Part shown: one piece after another, positions 34,748-43,752 of the stretch | Position numbering within the stretch: the stretch's first letter is position 1 | How the letters are laid out: the number at the start of each line of letters is the position of its first letter | Source of the DNA: Mesorhizobium terrae | Lineage (GTDB): Bacteria > Pseudomonadota > Alphaproteobacteria > Rhizobiales > Rhizobiaceae | DNA: 64,000 nt | Direction of reading: 5' to 3' | NCBI RefSeq assembly: GCF_008727715.1 | Contig: NZ_CP044218.1 | Span: forward strand, 1,364,001 to 1,428,000 | Notes under the pieces: model-generated | What the model saw: only the letters and a program-made list of their open reading frames with translations | The model's database searches: none | Told to the model about the DNA's origin: nothing | Made by a program: the position numbers and the translations under genes

Positions 34748-36337
34748 ATGTCGATGGCCGCGGAAAAGCAGGATTTGCAAGGCGACAGCCGGTCACGCCG
34801 GTCCGGCGGACGCGAGGCGCGACGCGCCATGCGCGCAGCACCTCTGGCCGATGATATTAGGCCAGTGCGCGCCGGGCTCGAAGGCGGACGCTACGGCCCG
34901 CTGAGCCAGAACGACCGAGAACGCATCCACGAAGCGGTGTTGACGCTGCTCGAGACCGTCGGTTTCGCCAACGCCATTCCCTCCTGCATCGAGGCCTTGA
35001 TCGGCGTCGGCGCCAGCTACAGCGACGATGGCCGCATCCGTTTTCCGCGCGCGCTAGTGCTCGACACGATCAAGAAGGCGGCGCGCAATTTCACCCTGCA
35101 CGGCCAGGATCCCAAGCATGACATGCTGATCCAGGGCAAACGCGTGCATTACGGCACGGCGGGCGCCGCCGTGCATCTGGTCGATGTCGAGAAGCGGGAA
35201 TATCGCGAGAGCCTGCTGCAGGACATCTATGACGCCGCCCGCATCGTCGACGGGCTGGACAACATCCATTTCTTCCAGCGGCCGATGGTGCCGCGCGACA
35301 TTCCCGACCCGCTCGAGATGGATTTCAACACGCTTTATGCCTGCGTGATGGGAACCTCCAAACATGTCGGCACCTCGTTCACGGTGCGCGAGAATGTGAA
35401 GCCGGCGCTGGAGATGCTTTACGCGATCGCCGGCGGCGAGGAGAATTTCCGTGCCCGGCCCTTCGTTTCCAACTCCAACTGCTTCGTCGTGCCGCCGATG
35501 AAGTTCGCCGAGGATGCCTGCGGCGTGCTGGAGGCCTGCGTGGAAGGCGGCATTCCGATCCTGCTGCTTTCGGCCGGCCAGGCCGGCGCCACCGCGCCGG
35601 CGGCGATTGCCGGGGCCGTGGTGCAGGCGGTGGCCGAAGTGCTGGCGGGTCTCGTCTATGTCAACGCGCTGAAGCCCGGCCATCCCGCCATCTTCGGCAC
35701 CTGGCCCTTCGTTTCCGACCTGCGCACCGGCGCCATGTCGGGCGGTTCGGCCGAGCAGGCACTGTTGACGGCGGCCTGCGCGCAGATGGCGCAATTCTAC
35801 GATTTGCCGGGTGGTTCGGCGGCGGGCATGGCCGATTCCAAGCTGCCGGACATCCAGTCCGGTTTCGAAAAGGGCATTACCGACGTGATGGCCGGCCTGT
35901 CGGGGCTGAACCTGATTTATGAATCGGCCGGCATGCACGCCTCGCTGCTCGGCTTCTGCCTGGAAAGCCTGATCATCGACAACGACATGATCGGCCAGTG
36001 CCTGCGCTGCGTGCGCGGCATCGAGGTGACCGACGAGGCGCTGTCCATCGATACGATCACCGAGGTCTGCCTCAATGGCCCGGGCCACTATCTCGGCAAC
36101 GACCAGACGCTGAAGCTGATGCAGACGGAGTATTTCTATCCGGCCATCGGCGACCGTTTCTCGCCGAAGGAATGGAACGAGAGGGGCAAGCCCGACATCC
36201 TGCAGCGTGCGATTGCCGAAAAGAAGCGCATCCTGGCCGAACGTTTCCCGCACCACGTGCCGCGCGCCATCGACGACCGCCTGCGCCAGCGCTTCGACGG
36301 CCTCATCCACCTGACCCGTGCGAATATGGGTGGGTGA
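34748..36337 (+). CDS. MttB-superfamily (trimethylamine methyltransferase-like) protein
   Basis: A 529-residue TIM-barrel methyltransferase: GPLSQNDRERIHEAVLTLLE and GFANAIPSCIEAL at the N terminus, GTAGAAVHLVD, and C-terminal IYESAGMHASLLGFCLESLI with a TITEVCLNGPGHYLGNDQTL motif. Archaeal MttB uses pyrrolysine at an in-frame TAG; here the frame is uninterrupted, placing it with the non-pyrrolysine branch (MtgB-like) that demethylates glycine betaine or related quaternary amines onto a corrinoid. ATG 34748 follows gtggagg. Three genes downstream suggest methylated-osmolyte use, but no corrinoid protein gene is adjacent. Confidence 0.87.
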   Translation: MSMAAEKQDLQGDSRSRRSGGREARRAMRAAPLADDIRPVRAGLEGGRYGPLSQNDRERIHEAVLTLLETVGFANAIPSCIEALIGVGASYSDDGRIRFPRALVLDTIKKAARNFTLHGQDPKHDMLIQGKRVHYGTAGAAVHLVDVEKREYRESLLQDIYDAARIVDGLDNIHFFQRPMVPRDIPDPLEMDFNTLYACVMGTSKHVGTSFTVRENVKPALEMLYAIAGGEENFRARPFVSNSNCFVVPPMKFAEDACGVLEACVEGGIPILLLSAGQAGATAPAAIAGAVVQAVAEVLAGLVYVNALKPGHPAIFGTWPFVSDLRTGAMSGGSAEQALLTAACAQMAQFYDLPGGSAAGMADSKLPDIQSGFEKGITDVMAGLSGLNLIYESAGMHASLLGFCLESLIIDNDMIGQCLRCVRGIEVTDEALSIDTITEVCLNGPGHYLGNDQTLKLMQTEYFYPAIGDRFSPKEWNERGKPDILQRAIAEKKRILAERFPHHVPRAIDDRLRQRFDGLIHLTRANMGG

Positions 36338-36340
36338 GAA

Positions 36341-36606
36341 GCGGTCCGCGCAGCGGACGAAAAGCCAACTGCTTGGCTTTTCGAGCTTCGAACGCCCCGA
36401 GCCTGCGAGGGGCCGGGAGGCGGTTCGCCTTCGGGCAGATCAAAACGCCCGGTGGACGTTTTGAAGGGTTTGAACGCCCGAAGGGCAGCGAGTTTGCGAG
36501 GGTCAGGTCGCAGTTTTGTCCCAGCCCTCGGCATAGCCTCGGGCGTTCGAACCCTTTGAAAGGTCCACTGGACCTTTCAATTCGCCTCCGGCGAACCGGG
36601 TTCTCA
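36341..36606. repeat. Palindromic repeat, family B (full)
   Basis: A chain of hairpins: gcggtccgcgcagcggac, aagccaactgcttggctttt, cggttcgccttcgggcagat, then aaacgcccggtggacgtttt, and at the far end tttgaaaggtccactggacc with ttcgcctccggcgaaccggg. The right part is shared almost exactly with 39046-39135. It fills the gap after the MttB stop together with a half copy of family A. Confidence 0.75.
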
Positions 36607-36667
36607 CCCCCTCATCCGTCTCGGCGCTGCGCGCCGATCCACCTTCTCCCACAGGGGGAGAAGGAAG
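36607..36667. repeat. Palindromic repeat, family A (single arm)
   Basis: ctcatccgtctcggcgctgc, gcgccgatccaccttctccc and acagggggagaagg reproduce one arm of the elements at 23182 and 37353. The opposite arm is absent. Confidence 0.78.
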
Positions 36668-36733
36668 ATATCCCACCATTGCCCCCGCCTTGTTCCTCGT
36701 GGAACAGTGCGGTCGCAACGCCGGAGCAGCACC

Positions 36734-37336
36734 ATGGCAGCATCCCCCCAGGAAAACCTGACCACCTTCCTCGACAATCTCAAGGAGGCGGTCGGGCTGA
36801 AGGCGACGTGCGAGACGCCGCTTTCGCGCGCATGGCGCCGCGTGGTGGACGGTCTTTCCCACGGCCCTGGCGAAACCCGGGACGTGCGGCGGCCAACGCT
36901 CCCGCCGGCATGCGCCCATCTTGAGGCCTGCTACGATGGCTTGCGGGACGCCGAACTGCCCATGCGCGGGCTCGGCAAGGCGTTCCAGGCGATCGAACCC
37001 GTTCTGGCGTGGAGCAACCGGGCCGAACGGCGCGCAGCCGACGGGCTGGCCGACCGCTACGCCGACGCGATGATCGTCGGCCGCGACGGCCCGGTGCCAA
37101 GCACGCATGTCGAGATCGGCGTCTCGGTAATGGCGCCCGACACGATCTATCCCGATCACCGGCATCCGCCGGAAGAGGTCTATATCGCGCTGTCGGCCGG
37201 CGCATGGCGGCAGAATGACGGTCCCTGGAACGAACCCGGCATCGGCGGCCTCATCTACAATCCCGCCCATATCGTGCATGCGATGCGCTCGGGCGACAAA
37301 GCCTTCCTGGCCATCTGGTGCCTGCCGCTTCCTTAG
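36734..37336 (+). CDS. DddL-like cupin, dimethylsulfoniopropionate lyase homologue
   Basis: A 200-residue protein with a C-terminal cupin barrel. The motif YPDHRHPPEEVYIALS at 139-154 and the later YNPAHIVHAMRSG at 175-187 supply His142, His144, Glu148, Tyr150 and His182, matching the metal site of DddL/DddQ/DddW lyases, which cleave DMSP to acrylate and dimethyl sulfide. Overall layout and length agree with DddL. The neighbouring MttB homologue makes a link with methylated osmolytes attractive. Closely related non-lyase cupins exist, so activity is not assured. ATG 36734 is the first good start. Confidence 0.68.
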   Translation: MAASPQENLTTFLDNLKEAVGLKATCETPLSRAWRRVVDGLSHGPGETRDVRRPTLPPACAHLEACYDGLRDAELPMRGLGKAFQAIEPVLAWSNRAERRAADGLADRYADAMIVGRDGPVPSTHVEIGVSVMAPDTIYPDHRHPPEEVYIALSAGAWRQNDGPWNEPGIGGLIYNPAHIVHAMRSGDKAFLAIWCLPLP

Positions 37337-37352
37337 CCGGCGAAGTACTGAC

Positions 37353-37565
37353 TTCCCTTCTCCCCTTGCGGGAGAAGGTGGATCGGCGCGCAGCGACGAG
37401 ACGGATGAGGGGTGTTGGAAGAAACGAGGCGTTTCAGAACCAATCCCCGCATCAACACCAACGCAGTTTGCGACGCAGCGCTCCGTCCAACACCCCTCAT
37501 CCGCCCTCGCTTCCGGCGGCTTCGCCGCCGAGCTCAGGCACCTTCTCCCACAAGGGGAGAAGGGA
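37353..37565. repeat. Palindromic repeat, family A (full)
   Basis: Arms 37353-37420 (cccttctccccttgcgggag, gaaggtggatcggcgcgcag, acggatgaggggtgttgga) and 37487-37565 (tccaacacccctcatccgcc, caggcaccttctcccacaag) are inverted copies around a unique spacer. Lies between the convergent dddL-like and chrA genes and ends 14 bases before the chrA stop. Confidence 0.88.
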
Positions 37566-37579
37566 AAAACAAATCAGCC

Positions 37580-38785
37580 TCACCCCACCGCGCCCGCTGC
37601 CCCCAGCAGCACCACCACCAGCCACGGCGGCGCCTTGGCGAAGACCAGCAGCAGGAAGCCGCCGACGGCGAAAACAATGTCGAGCGGCCCGGCGATGGCG
37701 CTGATCAGGACCGGGTCGTAGAAGGCGGCGGCGAGGATGCCGGCCACCGCGGCATTGGCGCCGCGCATCGCCGCCTGCGCCCTCGGCAAGGCCCGCAAGC
37801 CGTCCCAGAACGGCAGGGCGCCATAGACGAGCAGCAGGCCGGGCAGGAAGATCGCCACCAGCGCCAGCATTGCACCCAGCGGCCCGTTGGGCACGACGCC
37901 GGAGACGGCGCCTAAATAGGCCGCGAAGGTGAAAAGCGGGCCGGGCACGGCCTGGGCGGCGCCATAGCCGGCGAGGAACTGCTGCACCGGCACCCAGCCG
38001 GGTTCGGCCACCGCGTTCTGCAGCAATGGCAGCACGACATGGCCGCCGCCGAACACCAGCGCGCCGGAGCGGTAGAAGGCGTCGAAGAAGGCGAGCAGAT
38101 GGCTGCCGGTCCAGGCGCCGAGTAGCGGCGGCAGTACAAGCAGGACGACGGACAGGACAAGGGCGGCAATGGCCGCGCGGCGCCCGACCGGAAAAGCCGG
38201 ATGCCGTGGCGTGGCACCGGCCTCGCCGCCGCAGAACAGCAGCCCGGCGACCGCGCCGACGGCGATGGCGGCGACCTGGCCCAGCCAGCCGGCGACGAGG
38301 CTTGCCAGAGCAAGTGCCATAAGCGCGATGGCGATGCGCTGGCGGTCCGGGGTCAACGCTCTCACCATGCCCCACAACGCCTGCGCCACCACGGCGGCGG
38401 CGACCAGCTTGAGGCCGTGCAGCACGCCCTCTCCCACCGGATTGTCGAGCACGCCGGCGCCCAGCGCGAAAGCCGTGAGCAGCAGCGCCGACGGGAGCGT
38501 AAAACCCGCCCAGGCGACGATGCCGCCGGCCAGCCCGCCGCGCAGCACGCCGAGCGAAAAGCCGACCTGGCTGGAGGCCGGCCCCGGCAGGAACTGGCAG
38601 AGCGCCACCAGATCGGCGTAGCTCGCCTCGTCGATCCACTTGCGCCGCACCACGAAGGCGTCGCGAAAATAACCGAGATGGGCGATCGGGCCGCCGAAGG
38701 AGGTGAGGCCGAGGCGCAGGAACGCGCCGAACACCTCGGCAAGGCGCGATCCGGCGGCGGTTTCCGTATCGATCTTTTCCGTCAC
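37580..38785 (-). CDS. chrA: Chromate transporter ChrA
   Basis: A 401-residue two-domain CHR protein, inner membrane. Each half has the family motif: GLTSFGGPIAHLGYF with FLPGPASSQVGFSLG in the first (about 27-100), and SGALVFGGGHVVLPLL with AVPGPLFTFAAYLG in the second (about 235-310). Long-chain CHR proteins export chromate in exchange or symport. No chrB regulator is adjacent. Start ATG 38785 gives the usual short acidic N terminus. Confidence 0.92.
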   Translation of the reverse strand: MTEKIDTETAAGSRLAEVFGAFLRLGLTSFGGPIAHLGYFRDAFVVRRKWIDEASYADLVALCQFLPGPASSQVGFSLGVLRGGLAGGIVAWAGFTLPSALLLTAFALGAGVLDNPVGEGVLHGLKLVAAAVVAQALWGMVRALTPDRQRIAIALMALALASLVAGWLGQVAAIAVGAVAGLLFCGGEAGATPRHPAFPVGRRAAIAALVLSVVLLVLPPLLGAWTGSHLLAFFDAFYRSGALVFGGGHVVLPLLQNAVAEPGWVPVQQFLAGYGAAQAVPGPLFTFAAYLGAVSGVVPNGPLGAMLALVAIFLPGLLLVYGALPFWDGLRALPRAQAAMRGANAAVAGILAAAFYDPVLISAIAGPLDIVFAVGGFLLLVFAKAPPWLVVVLLGAAGAVG

Positions 38786-38869
38786 CTTGCCCGTCGCCCC
38801 GTTTGCGCGGCGATCCTAGCTGCTCGTCTCAAACGGGCAAGCGTCTCGACATGGAATTCTCGCTCTCCG

Positions 38870-39020
38870 GTTCACCCTTCGGGCTCGCCACCTCTGCCCC
38901 CGCCTTCGGCAGGGGCGAGGAACCAATGCAGCGATGCGAGCGCCTTTCCAGCTTGGGTTCCTCGCCCCCATGAAATGGGGGAGAGGTGGCGCCGCGCAGT
39001 GGCGACGGAGAGGGGGTCGG
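38870..39020. repeat. Palindromic repeat, cacctct...agaggtg family
   Basis: cacctctgcccccgccttcg and ggcgaggaacc form a left arm; ggttcctcgcccccatgaaa and tgggggagaggtggc the right arm. Related in layout to family A (ends rich in ctcccc/ggggag and followed by cgacggagag), but distinct in sequence. Confidence 0.78.
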
Positions 39021-39045
39021 AACCGATCTTTGAGACGAACCGCTT

Positions 39046-39135
39046 CCCGGCCCTCGGCTACGGCCTCGGGCGTTCGAGCCCTTTGAAAGGTCCACCGGAC
39101 CTTTCAATTCGCCTGCGGCGAACCGGGCTCTCACC
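39046..39135. repeat. Palindromic repeat, family B (right half)
   Basis: tcggcctcgggcgttcgag is followed by ctttgaaaggtccaccggac and ttcaattcgcctgcggcgaa, matching the right half of 36341-36606. Its last bases overlap the stop codon of the MATE gene (39131-39133). Confidence 0.82.
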
Positions 39136-40600
39136 CCTCCGCCTGTTCCCCCAGCCGTGCGCGCCCACGCGGCACGCCGAGGCCGGTGTCCGGGGGTTCG
39201 CCGGCGGCGGGCCGTTCCTCCTCGATCATGTGCATGGTGCGCCATCCGCCGAAGCGGTAGTAGGCGGCGGCCAGCGCCAGCGAGGCGATCGAACCGGCGG
39301 GAAAACTCCACCACAGCGCCTCCTGGCCAAGCCAATCGCGCAGCGAATAGGCAAAGCCGGTGCGGATGAGGAGCACCGAGACGATCAGGATGATCAGCGG
39401 CGGCAGCACCGCGCCTGTGGCGCGCACCGTGGCAAACAGCACGATGGTGACGCCGAACAGGATGAACGACCACGAGGCGGCGTTGTTGATGTGCTCCGCG
39501 ATGTCGACCGCGGTGCTGTCATTGGCCAGGAACAGGCCGAGGATCGGGCGGTCGAACAGATGGAGCAACACCACCAGCGAGCCGGTCAGCAACAGGTTGA
39601 AGCCGACGCCGGCGGCGGCGATGCGGCCGATGCGGTCCCAGCGGCGGGCGCCGACATTCTGCGCCGCCATGGACGAGACGGCGGCGCCGATCGCCAATGC
39701 CGGCATCTGGATGTAGGTCCACAATTGCGCGGTGATGCCGTAGGCGGCGGTGACCCGCGAACCGTAGCCGTTGACCAGCCCCATCACCACCAGGGCTGCC
39801 ATCGAGATGACGATCATCTGCAGGCCCATCGGCACGCCCTTGGCGACGATGATGCGCAGCAGCCTCGGGTCGGGCTTGAGCAAAGCAAGGTCGGGGCCTG
39901 CCAGCCGCAGCGGGTGCTTGCGCCGGTAGAGCAGCACAAGGATGGCGATGACGCTCACCGTCTGGCCGATCAGCGTCGCCATTGCCGAACCGGCGATGCC
40001 CATTTTGGGAAACGGGCCGATGCCGGCGATGAGCAGCGGGTTCAACACGATGTCGAGCAGCACGGCGAAAGCCATGAAGAAGAACGGCGTGCGCGAATCG
40101 CCGGCGCCGCGCAGGATGGTCATGACGAAGCCGAGCAGATTGGCGGCCGGCACCGCCGCGAAGATGACGAGCAGATAGGCACGCGCCAGCGGCATGGCGT
40201 CGGGCGGCGTCGCCAACAGGGACAGGATCTTGTCCACCCACAGCCAGCCACCCAGCGCGAAAACAAGCGAGACGATGAAATAGAAGGTGGCGCTGGTGCC
40301 GACGATGCGCTTGGCTTCGTCCAGGTTGCGCGCACCGACCGACTGCGCCACCAGGATGGTGGCCGCCATGCCGATGCCGAACATGGTGCCGAGCAGCAGG
40401 AACAGCACCAGATTGGCATTGGATGTCGCCGCCAGCGCGGTCTCGCCGAGATAACGGCCGACCCAGACCGCGTTGATGGAACCGTTCAGCGATTGCAGCA
40501 CGTTGGAGCCGAGCACCGGCAGCGCGAAGACCAGCAGCGTGCTGGCGATCGGCCCGCTGGTGAGGTCGCGCGACGGGCGGGCGGCTGGCTTGTCGGTCAT
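39131..40600 (-). CDS. MATE-family multidrug/Na+ efflux protein
   Basis: A 489-residue inner-membrane antiporter with twelve helices in two MatE repeats (about 15-235 and 245-455). Family features: FALPVLGSNVLQSLNGSINA, VWVGRYLGETALAATSNANL, and NVGARRWDRIGR in the second half. MATE pumps expel cationic drugs or metabolites with Na+ or H+. The C-terminal 25 or so residues (EEERPAAGEPPDTGLGVPRG) are hydrophilic and end where the family B repeat begins, so the tail may have been remodelled. Monocistronic by context. Confidence 0.9.
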   Translation of the reverse strand: MTDKPAARPSRDLTSGPIASTLLVFALPVLGSNVLQSLNGSINAVWVGRYLGETALAATSNANLVLFLLLGTMFGIGMAATILVAQSVGARNLDEAKRIVGTSATFYFIVSLVFALGGWLWVDKILSLLATPPDAMPLARAYLLVIFAAVPAANLLGFVMTILRGAGDSRTPFFFMAFAVLLDIVLNPLLIAGIGPFPKMGIAGSAMATLIGQTVSVIAILVLLYRRKHPLRLAGPDLALLKPDPRLLRIIVAKGVPMGLQMIVISMAALVVMGLVNGYGSRVTAAYGITAQLWTYIQMPALAIGAAVSSMAAQNVGARRWDRIGRIAAAGVGFNLLLTGSLVVLLHLFDRPILGLFLANDSTAVDIAEHINNAASWSFILFGVTIVLFATVRATGAVLPPLIILIVSVLLIRTGFAYSLRDWLGQEALWWSFPAGSIASLALAAAYYRFGGWRTMHMIEEERPAAGEPPDTGLGVPRGRARLGEQAEG

Positions 40601-40885
40601 TGCATGTCATCCATGGTCGCGGCGTATCGCTGTCTTATCGAAGGCTTTCGCCGATTCACACCGGCGAGGCCGCCGCCTATGCGCCTTTTCCGAATTCCCG
40701 TCAATATTACCCGGGTAAAAATATTCAACTTCGACCGCGGAACGCCTGGCCAGGTTGGTGGCAAGAAGTGGCGACTACCGACATGCGTTGCGCCGCAAGC
40801 AGTGTCGGGACAGCGCGCAATGTGCATGCTGTCCCGTGCGTCGGCAGCCATATAGGCCGCACCGGCAGGGCAAGGAGGAGGGAGC

Positions 40886-41305
40886 ATGAAAAAAACCTAT
40901 CACGGCAGTTGCCATTGCGGTCTCATCCGCTTCTTAGCCGAGCTCGATTTCGACGACGGCATCCGGCGCTGCAATTGCAGCTTTTGCCTCAAGGTCGGCT
41001 ACAAAAAGTCCTTCGCCGCCTACGAGGCGGTCGAGATCACCGGCGGCAAGGAGCGCATGCTCGATTACAAGGCGCGGCCTTCCAACTGGCCGGAAGGCGA
41101 CATCAACCACTACATGTGCCCGGCCTGCGGCGTGCACACCTTCTCGCGCGGCTATCTCGATTTCATGGGCGGCAATTTCTGGGCGGTGAACGTCGCCTGC
41201 CTGGACGATGCCACAGAGGAAGAACTGGCCGCCGCGCCGATCGTCTATGAAGACGGCAAGCGCGACCAGCAGATGCAGGCGCCGGCGATCACCAGATATC
41301 TGTAG
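40886..41305 (+). CDS. GFA/CENP-V family zinc protein
   Basis: A 139-residue Mss4-like fold protein, named after the glutathione-dependent formaldehyde-activating enzyme. Zinc ligands: SCHCG (8-12), CNCSFC (32-37) and CPACG (75-79); the YHGSCHCGLIRF start is standard. Members bind glutathione or act on small adducts; most have no proven activity. Ribosome-binding site aaggaggaggg immediately precedes ATG 40886. Monocistronic. Confidence 0.88.
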   Translation: MKKTYHGSCHCGLIRFLAELDFDDGIRRCNCSFCLKVGYKKSFAAYEAVEITGGKERMLDYKARPSNWPEGDINHYMCPACGVHTFSRGYLDFMGGNFWAVNVACLDDATEEELAAAPIVYEDGKRDQQMQAPAITRYL

Positions 41306-41706
41306 AGGCTAAATCAGGGTGGGCGCACCGGTGTTTGGCGCGCCGGCAAGGCCGGTGGGAGTGACCGACCTTGCCGGGGCCCGTCCCCCGCAGGACCAGC
41401 GACCGACACCTGGAAAAGCTTTCAAGGTCCGATCGAATTCTCGTTTCCGTGGCCGATCTGGACATCGGCAAGGCGACTGAAACCAACGCCACGCGAACCC
41501 GGCAACCGTCCCGATGCCGATCTTTGGTCGATCCGGCATCGCCCCATGGACTGCTGCTTGTTGAATAGCACGGAACCGCGATTCGACCTGTGACTTCGCC
41601 GCAACAGGACGACACCAATTGAATCCATTCAAATCCTGTTCCAACCCCTTTTCGATCGGAACGCGGCCGAATATCGGCTACGCGACGAACCGTTACCCGT
41701 CGCGTT
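41306..41706. other. 401-base gap before the PAS-GGDEF gene
   Basis: No gene recognised on either strand. A ggtgggcgcaccgg/ccggcaaggccgg pair of hairpins lies just after the GFA stop and might end that transcript, although no T-run follows. A strong aaaggagg at 41736-41743 lies within the next reading frame, hinting at a start later than 41707. Confidence 0.4.
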
Positions 41707-43662
41707 ATGGTCACCGCCGGAATACGCTTCCTAAAGGAGGCAAAGCTAAATAAGATTTGGGCGGAAGACAGTGTCCGGGGTGCTCGGGCGATGTGGCGAC
41801 ACCAGATGGTTCCGTCCAGGCAGGCAGTGCGGACCGCCGCTCCGTTCCTGTTGTGGATGGCGCTGCTCACGCTCGCCAACTATCTGTCCAACTCGCTGCT
41901 GCGCGTCGAGGGGCTGATTTCCTTCCCGCTCGCTGGCGGCCTGCTGCTGGGGGTCCTGCTTTTGACGCCACGCCAGCGGTGGCCGCGCTACGCGGTGACC
42001 GCCTTTCCGCTGCTGGCGCTCACCCGGGGACTGGCGATCGGCCCGGTCGCCGAGATCGTCTCACCGACGACACTGATCTTCACAGGGTCGTCGATCCTGC
42101 TCACCTATGCCGCCGCGGTGGTTCTGGGTCGCGACCGCGACTGGATCGAAGGCCGCTCCGACACGCTGAGGGCCTGGGCGCGCTTCGGTGTGGTCGTCAT
42201 CATTCTCATTCCGCTGGTCTCCGCTTTCGTCCATGCCGCAGTGCGCACGCCGCCGCATGGACACAGCGCCGTGCATTACGGGTTCTACGTGTTCACCAAC
42301 ACGGCCCTGACCTATGTGGTGCTCACCCCGCTGATCCTGCGCCTGCAGCCGCGCCAGCTCATCGAGCTTCATCGCAGCGGCCGCTCCCTGGAAGCGATCG
42401 TCTCGCTGGCCGGGTTCGGCCTGTTCGCGGCGCTGATCTTCGAACAGCCCACCGTGCTGCCGCTGTTTCTCCTGTTGCCGCCGCTCATCGGCATCCTGTT
42501 CCGCTACGGTTTTGTCGGCATCGTCGCCTCCATCGGGCTGCTGGTGCCCATCGCCATCCTGTTCACCGGCGCCGACTATGGGCCGTTCCACACCATGGCC
42601 TTGGAGGACGTGCACAATGCGCTTTTGTTGTGCAGGGTCTTCCTGATCCTGACCTTCGGCATCGTGGTGCTGGTGGCGGCGCTGCTGCACGAACGCGAGC
42701 GGCTCCTGCATCTCAGGCAGGCCGACCGCGACATCTACGAAATGGTGGCGCGCCAGTCCGGCGACATGGCCTTCGTCAGCGACCTCGATGGGCGCATCAT
42801 CTTCATTTCGCCGGTGGCCACCCAGGTGCTCGGCCTCGCCGAAGGCGCGCTTGGCGACTTCGACTGGCGCGCCCATGTCCACCCGGACGACATGGGCATC
42901 ATCACCGACGGCATGCAGAGGGTGCGCGCCGGCGACGCCGACGTCGCCTATGTTTTCCGCGCCTACGACGTGAACCGCAATCTGCTGTGGTTCGAAAACC
43001 GGGTGCGGTTGTCGACGTCCAACAAGGACGCGCCGCGTTTCATCGTCGGTTCGACGCGCGAGGTGACGGCGCGCATCCTACGCGAACAGCAATTGGAGAC
43101 GATGGCGGCCATCGATGCGCTGACCGGCCTGCCCAACCGGCGCGAGTTCAACGAGCAGAGCCGGTTGAAATGGCGGCAGGCCTCGCGGCTGGGGTCCTAT
43201 CTTTCACTGCACGTCATCGACGTCGACCGCTTCAAGGACTTCAACGATGTCTATGGCCATGCCAAGGGCGACGATTGCCTGCGCAAGGTGGCGACAGCCA
43301 TCCGCAACGCGTTGAAGCGGCCGGAGGATTTCTGCGCCCGCTATGGCGGCGAGGAATTCACGGTGCTTCTGCCCGACACCGAACCGGAGGACGCGCTGAT
43401 GCTGGGCGAGACGATCTGCGCGGCCGTGCGCGAACTTGGCCTGCGCCACGAGGCCAGCGACCATGGCGTGGTCACCGTCAGCATCGGCTGCGCGACGCTC
43501 AGGCCGATCTTCACCGATGACGACGGCTCGCTGTTCGAGGCAGCCGACGCCGCGCTTTACCAGGCCAAGCGGCAAGGCCGGAACATGGTCGCGGCGAGCA
43601 ATCTGCACAAGGTGATCGACATCCCCCACGTCATCCAGCTGCCGACCAAGCGCAGGCGCTGA
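41707..43662 (+). CDS. MASE1-like membrane sensor with PAS and GGDEF domains
   Basis: A 651-residue putative diguanylate cyclase. About eight hydrophobic segments (residues 45-335) form a MASE1-like sensor, followed by a coiled linker, a PAS domain (about 348-455, ending RFIVGSTREVTARI) and a GGDEF domain (about 470-630): DALTGLPNRREFNEQS, VIDVDRFKDFNDVYGHAKGD, ARYGGEEFTVLLP. The GGEEF form is catalytic. The true start is uncertain: GTG 41707, or ATG 41791 after the hydrophilic leader. Confidence 0.88.
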   Translation: MVTAGIRFLKEAKLNKIWAEDSVRGARAMWRHQMVPSRQAVRTAAPFLLWMALLTLANYLSNSLLRVEGLISFPLAGGLLLGVLLLTPRQRWPRYAVTAFPLLALTRGLAIGPVAEIVSPTTLIFTGSSILLTYAAAVVLGRDRDWIEGRSDTLRAWARFGVVVIILIPLVSAFVHAAVRTPPHGHSAVHYGFYVFTNTALTYVVLTPLILRLQPRQLIELHRSGRSLEAIVSLAGFGLFAALIFEQPTVLPLFLLLPPLIGILFRYGFVGIVASIGLLVPIAILFTGADYGPFHTMALEDVHNALLLCRVFLILTFGIVVLVAALLHERERLLHLRQADRDIYEMVARQSGDMAFVSDLDGRIIFISPVATQVLGLAEGALGDFDWRAHVHPDDMGIITDGMQRVRAGDADVAYVFRAYDVNRNLLWFENRVRLSTSNKDAPRFIVGSTREVTARILREQQLETMAAIDALTGLPNRREFNEQSRLKWRQASRLGSYLSLHVIDVDRFKDFNDVYGHAKGDDCLRKVATAIRNALKRPEDFCARYGGEEFTVLLPDTEPEDALMLGETICAAVRELGLRHEASDHGVVTVSIGCATLRPIFTDDDGSLFEAADAALYQAKRQGRNMVAASNLHKVIDIPHVIQLPTKRRR

Positions 43663-43700
43663 GCGACGGACGGGAAGCCGCAATCATAGCCAGCATCTCA

Positions 43701-43732
43701 AACAAAACGGGCGCGGCCGGCGCCACGCCCGT
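43701..43732 (-). terminator. Terminator of the dehydratase gene
   Basis: Reading the reverse strand, acgggcg (43732-43726) pairs with cgcccgt (43713-43707), then ttttgttt follows. It lies 20 bases beyond the dehydratase stop at 43753. The plus-strand side has no good T-run. Confidence 0.7.
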
Positions 43733-43752
43733 AAAACTTTATCGCGACTGCT

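Noticed and set aside
34748..36337. Pyrrolysine read-through in the MttB homologue
   Set aside because: No in-frame TAG lies inside the gene and no pyl genes are visible.
36341..39135. CRISPR array
   Set aside because: The repeats are few, palindromic, irregularly spaced and of different families, with no cas genes.
38201..40855. 884-codon open frame on the plus strand
   Set aside because: It overlaps chrA and the MATE gene on the other strand and crosses repeats; no family features.
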